Part shown: piece after piece, positions 17,456 to 25,787 of the stretch | Numbering within the stretch: the first letter of the stretch is position 1 | Layout of the letters: each line of letters opens with the position of its first letter | Assembly: GCF_003019815.1 (NCBI RefSeq) | Contig: NZ_CP027773.1 | Span: forward strand, 2,057,001 to 2,121,000 | Length of the DNA: 64,000 nucleotides | From: Variovorax sp. PMC12 | GTDB taxonomy: Bacteria; Pseudomonadota; Gammaproteobacteria; Burkholderiales; Burkholderiaceae_C | Direction: 5' to 3' | Made by a program: the position numbers and the translations under genes | Notes under the pieces: model-generated | The model's database searches: none | What the model saw: only the letters and a program-made list of their open reading frames with translations | Told to the model about the DNA's origin: nothing

Positions 17456-17736
17456 TGCGCGCTGACCTTCACGTCCTTCCAGAACGCGACGCGGTCGCGA
17501 ACCTCTTCTGCTTCGGGCTTCGGGTCGGCGTAGTACCAGGCGGCGTCGGTGTTGAGCTCGCCGTTGACCAGCAGCGAGTAGTAGCTTGCGGTGCCCTTCC
17601 AGGGGCAGGTGGTCTTGTGGTTGCTGAAGGTGACGACGTCGCGGTTGAGCGAACTCATCGGGAAATAGTGGTTGCCTTCGACGAGCACGGTGTCGTCGCT
17701 TTCGGCGATGGTGACGCCGTTCCAGGTTGCTTTCAT
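17452..17736 (-). CDS. DUF427 family protein
   Basis: A 94-residue DUF427 protein: MKATWNGVTIAESDDT start, the YFP-x-x-S-L and TCPWKGTASYYSLLVNG segments and the AWYYADPKPEAEEVRDRVAFW end are the family signature. The role is unknown; it is a compact beta-rich fold and often a single-domain protein. It is the first gene of a two-gene unit with the dioxygenase. Confidence 0.9.
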   Translation of the reverse strand: MKATWNGVTIAESDDTVLVEGNHYFPMSSLNRDVVTFSNHKTTCPWKGTASYYSLLVNGELNTDAAWYYADPKPEAEEVRDRVAFWKDVKVSAQ

Positions 17737-18402
17737 GTCTTGGTCTCCAAGGGGAGGGGTTGCGGGCGCTGGCCGTTGCGCTGCCGCACGGGGCTTGGGT
17801 ATTGTGCCGCTGCTTCGGACGGTAGCTTTTTCTGTGGTCGTATCTGGGCTGGTTGTGCAGTTTTTTCCCGGGGCCGGGTCTCGGCCCGGCGGCCGAGCTA
17901 CTTTCTTTTGCTTCGCCAAAAGAAAGTAGCCAAAGAAAAGGCGACCCTGCTGTCTGCGCCCCTTCGCTTCGCTACGGGCAACCTGCGGTGCTCGACTCCG
18001 GCGGGGGTCCGCAGAACTCGCTTCGCTCAAACAGCTGCGGCCCTGATCCCGCCTACGTCTGCGCTCCTCGGCGCAGCCAGAAGGGAGTTGGAAACCGAAC
18101 GCGCCATCGCTGCGCTCGGCGTGGGCCTGCTGCAGCATTGGCCGAGCGAAGCAAAGGCCCGGATGGCTTCCCCTCCCCTCTGGCTGCGCCGAGGAGCGCA
18201 GCGTTTCGCGGATCAGGGCTCGCCCTTGTTTGAGCGAAGCGAGTTTGGGCGAGACCCCGCGAAACGCGAGCACCGCAGGTTGCCCGTAGCGAAGCGGAGG
18301 GTCGCAGACAGTGGGGTCGCCTTTTCTTTGCTTACTTTCTTTTGGCGAAGCAAAAGAAAGTGAGTCCGCCGCCGGGCGGATATCCCGGCCCCGAAACCAA
18401 AC
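17737..18402. other. Gene-free stretch dominated by an inverted-repeat element
   Basis: The 666 bp between DUF427 and egtD hold no convincing gene: open frames here have no ribosome sites and read through the repeat symmetrically on both strands. The contents are the egtD downstream region, the inverted-repeat element described at 17898-18364, and about 160 bp of DUF427 upstream region with a GC-rich promoter area. Confidence 0.7.
17898..18364. repeat. Large imperfect inverted-repeat element, ~470 bp
   Basis: The outer arms at about 17901-17994 and 18267-18360 are reverse complements over ~94 bp with only a few mismatches. Each carries its own small hairpin, CTTTCTTTTGCTTCG paired with CCAAAAGAAAGTA. 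A second, looser pair of inner arms lies at about 18014-18080 and 18178-18245, sharing CTCGCTTCGCTCAAAC, CCCTGATC and GCGCTCCTCGGCGCAGCCAG. The ~100-bp centre has no obvious symmetry. No transposase or target duplication is seen. I infer a dispersed Comamonadaceae intergenic repeat rather than a live insertion sequence. Confidence 0.75.
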
Positions 18403-19407
18403 CTAGGCAGCCAACCAATGCACGCTAAAAAGCCTCTCAGGATCCGTCCAGACAGCCCCCGGACGAAACCCCGCCCGAACAGCCAAAGCCCGCAACCCTT
18501 CAACGGTGAACTTGTGCGAGTACTCCGTATGAATAGTCTCGCCCTCCTCGAACCCGAACCGCTCACCATTCAAGCAAACGCTCTGGGCCCGCCGGCTCAC
18601 CAGATGCATCTCGATCCGCCGCCGAGGCGCGTTGTAGAACGCCGCGTGCGAGAACCCGTCCAGATCGAAGTCGGCGTTCAGCTCCGAATTGGCACGACGC
18701 AGCAGGTTGAGATTGAACTCTCCCGTCACCCCTTGCGCATCGTTGTATGCCGCATGCAGCCGCGCCGGGTCTTTCACCAGGTCGACACCGATCAGCAGTC
18801 CTCCGCCACGCAACATGCGCGCAGCCAGTTGCAGGAAGGCCAGCGCCTCGTCGGGCTCGAAATTTCCGATCGTCGACCCCGGGAAGAAGCCGACTCGCCG
18901 CCCCGCCCCGGGCATGGGCGCGGGCAGCACCATCGGCATCGTGTAGTCAGCCGCAATGGGCTGCACCACGAGCTCCGGATAGTCCGCCCTCAACCGCGCC
19001 GCGGCCGCTTCCAGGTGCTCGCCGGAAATGTCGATGGGCAGATAGCGCTTGGGCGTCTCCAGCGCATCGAGCAGCAGCCGCACTTTCGTGAGCGACCCGG
19101 CCCCGAACTCGACGATCTCCGCATTCGGGCCGACCTGCTGCGCGATCTCTCCCGCGCACTCGCCAAGAATGCGCAGTTCGGTGCGCGTCGGGTAGTACTC
19201 GGGCAGATCGCAGATCCGGTCGAACAGCTGCGACCCCGCCACGTCGTAGAAGAACTTCGGCGAAATGCTGCGCGGCGAGCGCGCAAGCCCCGCCTGCATC
19301 TCGCGCCCGAACTCCGACAGCGGCGCTGCGGATTCGGATGCAGTGGCAGCGGCGCGCGCCTTGGCGGGCGCGAACGACAGGGAGGAAGAGGAAGTCGGAT
19401 TTCGCAT
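18403..19407 (-). CDS. egtD: L-histidine N-alpha-methyltransferase
   Basis: A 334-residue SAM-dependent methyltransferase of the EgtD type. Visible features are the SPKFFYDVAGSQLFDRICDLPEYYPTRTE substrate-domain segment, the SAM-binding IVEFGAGSLTKVRLLLDA motif, YLPIDISGEHL, and the FFPGSTIGNFEPDEA segment. It methylates histidine three times to give hercynine, the first step of ergothioneine synthesis, in the cytoplasm. It follows egtB on the same strand after 2 bp, so they are one operon. The N-terminal 30 residues are low-complexity Ala/Ser and probably disordered. Confidence 0.94.
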   Translation of the reverse strand: MRNPTSSSSLSFAPAKARAAATASESAAPLSEFGREMQAGLARSPRSISPKFFYDVAGSQLFDRICDLPEYYPTRTELRILGECAGEIAQQVGPNAEIVEFGAGSLTKVRLLLDALETPKRYLPIDISGEHLEAAAARLRADYPELVVQPIAADYTMPMVLPAPMPGAGRRVGFFPGSTIGNFEPDEALAFLQLAARMLRGGGLLIGVDLVKDPARLHAAYNDAQGVTGEFNLNLLRRANSELNADFDLDGFSHAAFYNAPRRRIEMHLVSRRAQSVCLNGERFGFEEGETIHTEYSHKFTVEGLRALAVRAGFRPGAVWTDPERLFSVHWLAA

Positions 19408-19409
19408 GA

Positions 19410-20669
19410 TCAGATGTCTTTCGCGAGCCGCAGCCCCGAGAACTGCCAGCGCGCTGCCGGCGGAAAGAAATTGCGGTAGCTGGGCCGCGTGTGCCCGGCC
19501 GGCGTGGCCACGCTGCCGCCGCGCAGCACCAGTTGCCCCACCATGAACTTGCCGTTGTATTCCGCCGCGATGCCGGGCATCGGCCGGAAGCCGGGGTATG
19601 GGTCGTACGACGAACGCGTCCATTGCCAGACGTGGCCGGTCATCTGGGTGATGCCGGGGGCGTCGTATGCGGCCTCCCATTCGAACTCGGTCGGCAGCCG
19701 CGCGCCGGCCCATTCGGCGTACGCGGCGGCTTCGTAGAAACTGAGCTGCGACACCGGCGCATCGGCCTCCAGCGGGCGCGCGCCGTGCAGGCCGAACACA
19801 TGCCAGCCGGCGGAAGGCCCTTGCGGCGGCTGCAGGCCGAAGCCCAGCCGCGGATCGTCGGGCGCGAGCCAGTAGGCCGGGTGGCGCCAGCCGTTCGCCT
19901 GCACCGCCGCCCATCCGTCGGACAGCCACAGCTCGGGCCGCTGGTAGCCGCCGTCGGCAATGAACTGGGCGAAGTCGCCGCAGTTCACCAGCCGGTCGGC
20001 AATGGCATGCGGCTGCACCAGCGCCTGGTGGCGCGGTGTCTCGTTGTCGAAAGAAAACTCGCTGCCGCCAAAGCCCACCTCGACCAGCCCCCCGCGCTGC
20101 TCGATCCAGCGCATGGCGGGCGGCACGGCGGCCAGCCTCAGCGCCGGCCCGCTCGCGGGCTTGTAGGCGGGCAGCATCGGGTTGCACGACAGCGCATGCA
20201 GGATGTCGGTGAGCAGCAGCTCCTGGTGCTGCTGCTCGTGGTTGAGCCCCAGCGTGACGATGGGTTCGATGGCCGCCCAGTCGCCGCCGCCCGCTTCGAG
20301 CAGCGCGACCACTGCCTCGTCGACATGCCTGCGGTACGCATGCACCTCGTCCACCGACGGCCGCGTGAGCAGCCCGCGCTGCGGGCGCGGATGGCGCGGG
20401 CCGAGCGCTTCGTAGTACGAGTTGAAGAGGTAGTGAAAGCGTTTGTCGAAGGGCAGGTAGCCCGTGGCATGCGGCTGCAGGAGCACCGTCTCGAAGAACC
20501 ACGTGGTGTGCGCCAGGTGCCACTTGGTCGGGCTCGCGTCGGGCATCGACTGGACGCACTGGTCTTCGGCGGAAAGCGGGGCGGCAAGCGCCAGGCTGGT
20601 GGCGCGCACATCGCGGAACTTGTCGCGCAGTGCGCTAGCCGCCTGTGTGATCGGCCGGGAAAGCGTCAT
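19410..20669 (-). CDS. egtB: Ergothioneine biosynthesis protein EgtB (sulfoxide synthase)
   Basis: A 419-residue non-haem iron enzyme with the two expected domains. The N-terminal DinB-like domain carries the iron ligands (HxxH at 51-54 and HEQQH at 144-148). The C-terminal formylglycine-generating-enzyme-like domain has the RLPTEFEWEAA, GHVWQWTRSSYDPYPGF and RGGS...RPSYRNFFPPAARW motifs. It joins hercynine to a thiol donor and oxidises it to the sulfoxide. The absence of egtC and egtA nearby fits organisms that use cysteine rather than gamma-glutamylcysteine, but the donor cannot be fixed from sequence alone. It is the first gene of the egtB-egtD operon. Confidence 0.94.
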   Translation of the reverse strand: MTLSRPITQAASALRDKFRDVRATSLALAAPLSAEDQCVQSMPDASPTKWHLAHTTWFFETVLLQPHATGYLPFDKRFHYLFNSYYEALGPRHPRPQRGLLTRPSVDEVHAYRRHVDEAVVALLEAGGGDWAAIEPIVTLGLNHEQQHQELLLTDILHALSCNPMLPAYKPASGPALRLAAVPPAMRWIEQRGGLVEVGFGGSEFSFDNETPRHQALVQPHAIADRLVNCGDFAQFIADGGYQRPELWLSDGWAAVQANGWRHPAYWLAPDDPRLGFGLQPPQGPSAGWHVFGLHGARPLEADAPVSQLSFYEAAAYAEWAGARLPTEFEWEAAYDAPGITQMTGHVWQWTRSSYDPYPGFRPMPGIAAEYNGKFMVGQLVLRGGSVATPAGHTRPSYRNFFPPAARWQFSGLRLAKDI

Positions 20670-20825
20670 GGGGTCTCCAGTCGGGTCAGCCGCACTTTGT
20701 AGCCCATTCGCGTGAAGAAGGCGCGTAGGACAAAACGCCGCGGGCTCGCAGCCGAAAAATCGGCGGACAGGCACTGTGGCACAAGACGCGCGGGCTTGCA
20801 TGGCGGGCTGCGTATCATCCATCGG

Positions 20826-22181
20826 ATGCAAACGACCAACCCATCGGGCACATCGGGCAGGCCGCGAATCGTCATCGTCGGCTGCGGTTTCGGCGGACTG
20901 GAAGCGGCGCGCAAGCTCCAGCACGCGGACGTCGACGTGACGGTGATCGACAAGACCAACCATCACCTGTTCCAGCCCCTGCTCTACCAGGTGGCGACCG
21001 CCGGGCTCGCGGCACCGTCGATCGCAGCGCCGGTGCGCGCGCTCTTCCGCAAGCAGCCGCGCATCACCACGCTGCTGGGCGAGGTCACGGGCATCGACCC
21101 CGCCGCGCGCACGGTGCGGCTGGCCAACGGCGACAGCGTGCCCTACGACCACCTGATCGTCGCGGCCGGCGCCACGCACAGCTACTTCGGCAACGACCAG
21201 TGGGCGCCGATCGCTCCCGGTCTGAAGACGCTGGCCGATGCCTTCGAGATCCGCCGCCGCGTGCTGCTGTCGTTCGAGACGGCCGAGATCACCACCGACC
21301 CCGACCGCCGCCGCGCGCTGCTCACCTTCGTGGTGATCGGCGCCGGGCCGACCGGCGTCGAGATGGCCGGCACGCTGGCCGAGATCGCCAAGCACACGCT
21401 GTCGGGTGAGTTCCGCCACATCGACCCGGCCAGCGCGCAGGTGCTGCTGGTCGAAGGCGGCCCGCGCGTGCTGCAGGCCATGCCCGAGTCGTTGAGCCAG
21501 AAAGCGCTGGAGCAGTTGGAGAAGCTGGGCGTCGAGGTGCGGCTGAACGCCCGCGTCACCGCCATCGACCCCACCGGCCTCGAAGTGCAGACCGGTGGCG
21601 GCGCTGACGGCGCGCCCGCAGCCAGCTACCGAATCGATAGCAGTTGCGTGGTGTGGGCCGCCGGCGTGGCGGCCTCGCCGCTGGGGCGCATGCTCGGCGC
21701 CGCCACCGGCGTCGAATGCGACCGCGCGGGCCGCATCAAGGTCGAGCCCGACCTGAGCCTGGCGGGTTATTCATCGATCAGCGTGGTGGGCGACCTCGCC
21801 GCCGCCATGAGCCATGCGCCCGGCAAGCCGCCGAAGCCGGTGCCCGGCGTGTCGCCCGGCGCCAAGCAGATGGGGCGCGCGGCGGCGGCCAACATCCTGC
21901 GCCGCATTTCAGGCCAGCCGACGGTGCCGTTCCGCTACGCCGACTACGGCAACCTGGCCACCATCGGCCGCAACTCGGCCGTGGTCGACCTGGGCACGCC
22001 CTTCGGCCCGCTGCGCTTCAGCGGCCGCCTCGCGTGGCTGTTCTGGCTGTTCGCGCACGCGTACTTCCTGATCGGCTTTCGCAACCGCATCGTCGTGATG
22101 ATGGACTGGGCCGGTGCCTACTGGAGCTTCCAGCGCAATGCGCGCGTGGTGGCCGACGTGCAGGGCAAGGGCGAATCCTGA
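20826..22181 (+). CDS. Type II NADH dehydrogenase-like flavoprotein
   Basis: A 451-residue FAD/NAD(P)-binding oxidoreductase of the NDH-2 group. The FAD motif GCGFGG is at residues 19-24, the second nucleotide motif VVIGAGPTGVEMAG is near residue 170, and the SVVGDLAA motif typical of NDH-2 precedes the C-terminal membrane-interaction region. That region has an aromatic hydrophobic stretch (LAWLFWLFAHAYFLIGF) consistent with peripheral attachment to the inner membrane. It should oxidise NADH and reduce quinone without proton pumping. It is divergent from egtB across 156 bp. Confidence 0.9.
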   Translation: MQTTNPSGTSGRPRIVIVGCGFGGLEAARKLQHADVDVTVIDKTNHHLFQPLLYQVATAGLAAPSIAAPVRALFRKQPRITTLLGEVTGIDPAARTVRLANGDSVPYDHLIVAAGATHSYFGNDQWAPIAPGLKTLADAFEIRRRVLLSFETAEITTDPDRRRALLTFVVIGAGPTGVEMAGTLAEIAKHTLSGEFRHIDPASAQVLLVEGGPRVLQAMPESLSQKALEQLEKLGVEVRLNARVTAIDPTGLEVQTGGGADGAPAASYRIDSSCVVWAAGVAASPLGRMLGAATGVECDRAGRIKVEPDLSLAGYSSISVVGDLAAAMSHAPGKPPKPVPGVSPGAKQMGRAAAANILRRISGQPTVPFRYADYGNLATIGRNSAVVDLGTPFGPLRFSGRLAWLFWLFAHAYFLIGFRNRIVVMMDWAGAYWSFQRNARVVADVQGKGES

Positions 22182-22242
22182 AGATCCGGGCGCCGATGTG
22201 CAGCCGGCGCTGCGCTGCCAGGGCTGCGGCGCCCGCTCAGGT

Positions 22243-22767
22243 TCAGAAGAAAAAGAAACCGTGGTGCCGCGAGTCGCGCTCGCTGCGGCGCCACTCCCAA
22301 GGCGGCGTCGGCCTCGGGTCGGCCCACAGCCCCAGGCGCTTGCCCCGGGCCCTGGCCTCCAGCTTGAAGAGCCCGCCGCCGCGCCTGGTGGCGAGCTTGT
22401 TGTAGTCGTAGACCCAGGCCCAGCCGTCGGACACCATGCGGCTGCCGACGTCCTCGCCGTTGCAGCTGACGTCGGCTACCGTGCGGCCGTAGCGGTCGGT
22501 GTCGATCTCGGTGATGAGCGCGGTTTCGCTGAAGCACAGGCTACCGAGCGCCTGCCGGCTGCGCTGGCCGTAGGGCTGCGCCTTCTCGGGGGCGTCGATG
22601 GCCGCGATGCGCACCTTCACGCGTTCGTAGGCGCCGATGCGCCCGCAGCGCGCGGTGAGCGTGTCGCCGTCGCTGATGCCCACGACGAGGCAGGAACGCG
22701 GGGCGGCTTGGGTCAGGAGGGGAAAGAAGGCAAGAAGGCAGGAAAGCAGCAGCGCGCGCGAATGCAT
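22243..22767 (-). CDS. Secreted thermonuclease (SNase-like)
   Basis: A 174-residue protein with a Sec signal peptide (cleavage near residue 22, TQA-AP) and a staphylococcal-nuclease fold: VVGISDGDTLTARC, IAAIDAPEKAQPYGQRSRQAL and IDTDRYGRTVADV carry the conserved calcium-site and catalytic Arg/Glu/Asp positions. It should cleave nucleic acid outside the cytoplasm. The sequence ends in a phenylalanine cluster. It is convergent with the NDH-2 gene. Confidence 0.88.
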   Translation of the reverse strand: MHSRALLLSCLLAFFPLLTQAAPRSCLVVGISDGDTLTARCGRIGAYERVKVRIAAIDAPEKAQPYGQRSRQALGSLCFSETALITEIDTDRYGRTVADVSCNGEDVGSRMVSDGWAWVYDYNKLATRRGGGLFKLEARARGKRLGLWADPRPTPPWEWRRSERDSRHHGFFFF

Positions 22768-22885
22768 GAAGAAGCGGGAGATAGGCAGAATGCGGGACCG
22801 ATCGAGGCTAAGTGATCCACCCGCCGGAACCGGCCGGTACACAGACTTTTTCTTTTGAACCACGTTTCGAAGGAGAGCACGCACC

Positions 22886-23344
22886 ATGCAAGAACCCACC
22901 CAGGACGACTGGTTCCTCGCGGCCAACGACGCATGGGACGCCGGCGCGCACAAGAAGGCCCTCTCGCTGTTCCTCAAGGCCGCGGCGGCGGGCGAGACCC
23001 ACGCGCTGAACAGCGTCGGCTATTTCCTCGACCACGGCATCGGCGTGAAGAAGAATCCCGAGGCGGCGCGCGACTGGTATCGCAAAGCGGCCAAGGCAGG
23101 CGACGTGGCGGGCTGCGCCAACCTTGCCATCTGCTATCGCGACGAAGGCAACTTCCGCTGGGCGCGCTTCTGGTTCGAGAAGGCCTATGCGCAGGGCGAC
23201 GGCGACGCGGCGCTGGAACTGGGCCGGCTCTTCCTGTGGGAAGGTCCGAACCAGAACCGGCACAAGGTGGTGGACTACCTGGGCAAGGCGGTGGCCTCGC
23301 AGTCCATCACGCGAACGGACGCACCGAGGCAGGGGCGCTGCTGA
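22886..23344 (+). CDS. Sel1 repeat protein, probably frameshifted at the C-terminus
   Basis: A 152-codon frame containing two or three Sel1-like helical repeats (for example residues 13-46, ANDAWDAGAHKKALSLF onward, and 48-85 with the A-x-x-A-G-x-x-x-A-L-N-x-x-G-Y pattern), then a third with LGRLFLWEG. Such repeats act as protein-binding scaffolds. The last 13 residues as read (SITRTDAPRQGRC) look out of phase. One extra C at about 23311 would restore the shared ending SITPNGRTEAGALLKSLGLTK and a stop at 23365-23367, one frame lower. A GAAGGAGAG ribosome site supports the start. Confidence 0.78.
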   Translation: MQEPTQDDWFLAANDAWDAGAHKKALSLFLKAAAAGETHALNSVGYFLDHGIGVKKNPEAARDWYRKAAKAGDVAGCANLAICYRDEGNFRWARFWFEKAYAQGDGDAALELGRLFLWEGPNQNRHKVVDYLGKAVASQSITRTDAPRQGRC

Positions 23345-23379
23345 AGTCGCTGGGCCTCACGAAGTAAAGCCCGCCCTGC

Positions 23380-25077
23380 TCAGTTCGCGCGGCTCTCGTC
23401 TTCCTGCAGCAGCCGCCACATCACCTTGCCGCTGCCGCTCTTGGGCAGCGCATCCACGAACTGCACCTTGCGCGGGATCTTGTAGACCGCCATGTTCTCG
23501 CGGCACCAGTCGATGATCTGCTGCTCGGTGGTGTCCTTGTGCGTGGCGCGCAGCACCACCACCGCCTTGACCGATTCGCCGCGGTAGTCGTCCTTGGTCG
23601 AGATGACGCAGGCCTCCTGGATGGCGGGGTGGCGGAACATCAGCAGCTCGACCTCGGCCGGCCACACTTTGAAGCCGCTGGCGTTGATCATCCGCTTGAG
23701 GCGGTCGGTGATGAAGAAGTAGCCGTCCTCGTCCATGCGACCCATGTCGCCCGAGCGGAAGAAGCGCTTGCCCTCGAACTCGACGAAGGCAGCCGCGGTG
23801 GCATCGGGCCGTTTCCAATAGCCCTGGAACACCTCCGGGCCGTGGATGATGATCTCGCCCGATTCGCCGATGGGCATTTCGGCCAGGGTGTCGGGGTCGA
23901 CCACCCGCGCGTCGGTGCTCATGAACGGAATGCCCAGGCACTGCTGCTTGGGGTGGTCCGACGGGTTGGTGTGCGACGGCGCGGCGGTCTCGGTCAGGCC
24001 GTAGCCTTCCTGGTACTTCAGCCCGTACTGCTCGAACAGGCGCTGCGCCACGGCCTGCGGCATGGCCGCGCCGCCGCCGCCGATGTAGGTCATGCTCGAC
24101 AGGTCGTAGCTCGCGAAGTTGGGGCTGGCCATGAGGTCGATGACCATGGTCGGGATGTTGGTCCAGGCCGTGACCTTCCAGCGCGAGATGAGCCGGCCGG
24201 CCACGTCGCGGTCCCAGCGCGGCATGATGATCAGCGTGGCCGCCGCCAGGATGGCGGTGTGCATCATGCTGACCACGCCGGTGATGTGGAACATGGGCAC
24301 CACCGCCAGCACCACCGTCTCGGAGGTCGAACAGCCCCAGAGCTGCCCGGCCATCGCGTTGTGCATCAGGCTCGAATGGTGGTGCACGCAGCCCTTGGGC
24401 AGGCCGGTGGTGCCGCTGGTGTAGGGCAGCAGCGCCATGTCGTCGGCGCCCACCACGTGCGCGGGCGGCGGATGGCCGGCGGCCAGCACGTCGGTCCAGG
24501 CCAGCGCCTCGCCGCCGGCCAGCGCGGGCAGCGGATGGCGGGTGGTGAGCCATTCCTTCCAGGCCGGTGCCGGGGCGTCCTCGCCGGAGATGTCGGCGTC
24601 GAAGGCGTCGGTGAACTGCGTCACGATCATGTGCGACAGCCGCTGCTCGGGCGGCAGTGCGTTGCTGGCCTTGGCAAGCTCGGGCGCGAGGTCGCCGGTG
24701 ATGATCGCCACCTTGGCGTCGGGGTCGGTGATGTAGTGCTTGAGCTCCTCGGCCCGGTTCATCGGGTTGACCGGCACCACCACCGCGTTGGCGCGCAGGA
24801 TCGCGAAATGCGCAATCACCAGCTGCGGGCAGTTCTGCATGTCCAGGATCACGCGGTCGCCGCGCTGCACGCCCAGCGCATGCAGCGCCCCGGCCAGGCG
24901 CTCGGCCTGTTCGGCGAATTCGCGATAGCTGAGCACACGGCCGAAGAACACGAGCGCCGGCTTGTCCGGGTAGCGGGCGGCCGAGGTGGCCAGGTTGTGC
25001 CAGAGCGAGGTGGCGGGGACGGTGATCGAATGCGGAAGGCGTTTGGGCCAGAACTTGTAATGCGGGCGTTGTTGCAT
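23380..25077 (-). CDS. AMP-dependent acyl-CoA ligase (long-chain fatty acid type)
   Basis: A 565-residue ANL-superfamily ligase. The phosphate-binding loop YTSGTTGLPKG near residue 238, the GYGLTETAAPSH motif, the FFRSGDMGRMDEDGYFFITDR hinge region and the DALPKSGSGKVMWR C-terminal lysine loop are all intact. It should activate a carboxylate with ATP and join it to CoA, probably a fatty or aromatic acid. Upstream on the same strand is a 228-bp intergenic region; no obvious operon partner. Confidence 0.92.
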   Translation of the reverse strand: MQQRPHYKFWPKRLPHSITVPATSLWHNLATSAARYPDKPALVFFGRVLSYREFAEQAERLAGALHALGVQRGDRVILDMQNCPQLVIAHFAILRANAVVVPVNPMNRAEELKHYITDPDAKVAIITGDLAPELAKASNALPPEQRLSHMIVTQFTDAFDADISGEDAPAPAWKEWLTTRHPLPALAGGEALAWTDVLAAGHPPPAHVVGADDMALLPYTSGTTGLPKGCVHHHSSLMHNAMAGQLWGCSTSETVVLAVVPMFHITGVVSMMHTAILAAATLIIMPRWDRDVAGRLISRWKVTAWTNIPTMVIDLMASPNFASYDLSSMTYIGGGGAAMPQAVAQRLFEQYGLKYQEGYGLTETAAPSHTNPSDHPKQQCLGIPFMSTDARVVDPDTLAEMPIGESGEIIIHGPEVFQGYWKRPDATAAAFVEFEGKRFFRSGDMGRMDEDGYFFITDRLKRMINASGFKVWPAEVELLMFRHPAIQEACVISTKDDYRGESVKAVVVLRATHKDTTEQQIIDWCRENMAVYKIPRKVQFVDALPKSGSGKVMWRLLQEDESRAN

Positions 25078-25177
25078 GGTGAGAACAGGCGGGGAAAGCA
25101 GAGGGGAGAGACAAAAAAGCGGCTGCACGCAGCCTAAGCCGCCAATCACGCCGCTCCCATCGGGGAAGCCCGTGGAG

Positions 25178-25193
25178 CGTCGCCTAGGTGACG
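25178..25193. promoter_or_regulatory. Near-perfect 16-bp palindrome upstream of osmC
   Basis: CGTCGCCTAGGTGACG is symmetric except for one G-T pair at the fifth position and is followed by CCAATTTTTC. It lies about 110 bp before the osmC start and 100 bp before the divergent acyl-CoA ligase start, so it could serve either. A peroxide-responsive site is possible given OsmC, but there is no proof; a bidirectional hairpin is the alternative. Confidence 0.35.
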
Positions 25194-25305
25194 CCAATTT
25201 TTCTGACACCGCCGAAACACACGCTTGCGCCATGCGACTACAGACAACGGGCGGCCCATCGGCGATACCTGCCCTTCCCCCCACCCACCGCACCAAGGAG
25301 TCGAC

Positions 25306-25746
25306 ATGGCAGCAGACAAGCACGCAAGCGTTCACTGGGAAGGCGCCGGCAAGACCGGCAAGGGCCTGGTCAGCACCGAGACCGGCGCCCTCAAGGACTA
25401 CCCCTACGGCTTCGCCAGCCGCTTCGAGGACGACAAGCGCGGCACCAACCCCGAGGAAATCGTCGGCGCGGCCCACGCGGCCTGCCTCACGATGGCCTTT
25501 GCCTTCGCGCTCGAGAAGGAAGGCTTCACCGCCACCCGCATCGACACGCGTGCCGCCGTGCGGCTGGCCAAGGATGGCGAGGGCTTCAAGATCGACCGCA
25601 TCGCGCTCGAACTCGACGCCGCCGTGCCGAAGCTCGACGAAGCGAAGTTCCAGCAGATCGCCGCCGCCGCCAAGGCCGGCTGCCCGCTGTCGAAGGCGCT
25701 GGCGAGCGTGCCCGAAATCACCCTGAAAGCCACGCTGGCCGGCTGA
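25306..25746 (+). CDS. OsmC family peroxiredoxin (Ohr/OsmC)
   Basis: A 146-residue OsmC/Ohr protein with the two active cysteines: Cys60 in GAAHAACLTMA and Cys126 in KAGCPLSKAL. The pattern matches OsmC rather than Ohr because of the WEG start and the ALKDYPYGFASRFEDDK region. It reduces organic hydroperoxides and hypochlorite with lipoylated or thiol partners. It lies downstream of the palindrome at 25178-25193 and 41 bp before the Bug gene. Confidence 0.9.
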   Translation: MAADKHASVHWEGAGKTGKGLVSTETGALKDYPYGFASRFEDDKRGTNPEEIVGAAHAACLTMAFAFALEKEGFTATRIDTRAAVRLAKDGEGFKIDRIALELDAAVPKLDEAKFQQIAAAAKAGCPLSKALASVPEITLKATLAG

Positions 25747-25787
25747 CCGGGCTGCTTATGATCGTCTCCACAACAAGGAGACGGATC

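Noticed and set aside
17898..18364. The inverted-repeat element as a full insertion sequence
   Set aside because: The ~270 bp between the outer arms do not encode a transposase and no flanking duplication is visible.
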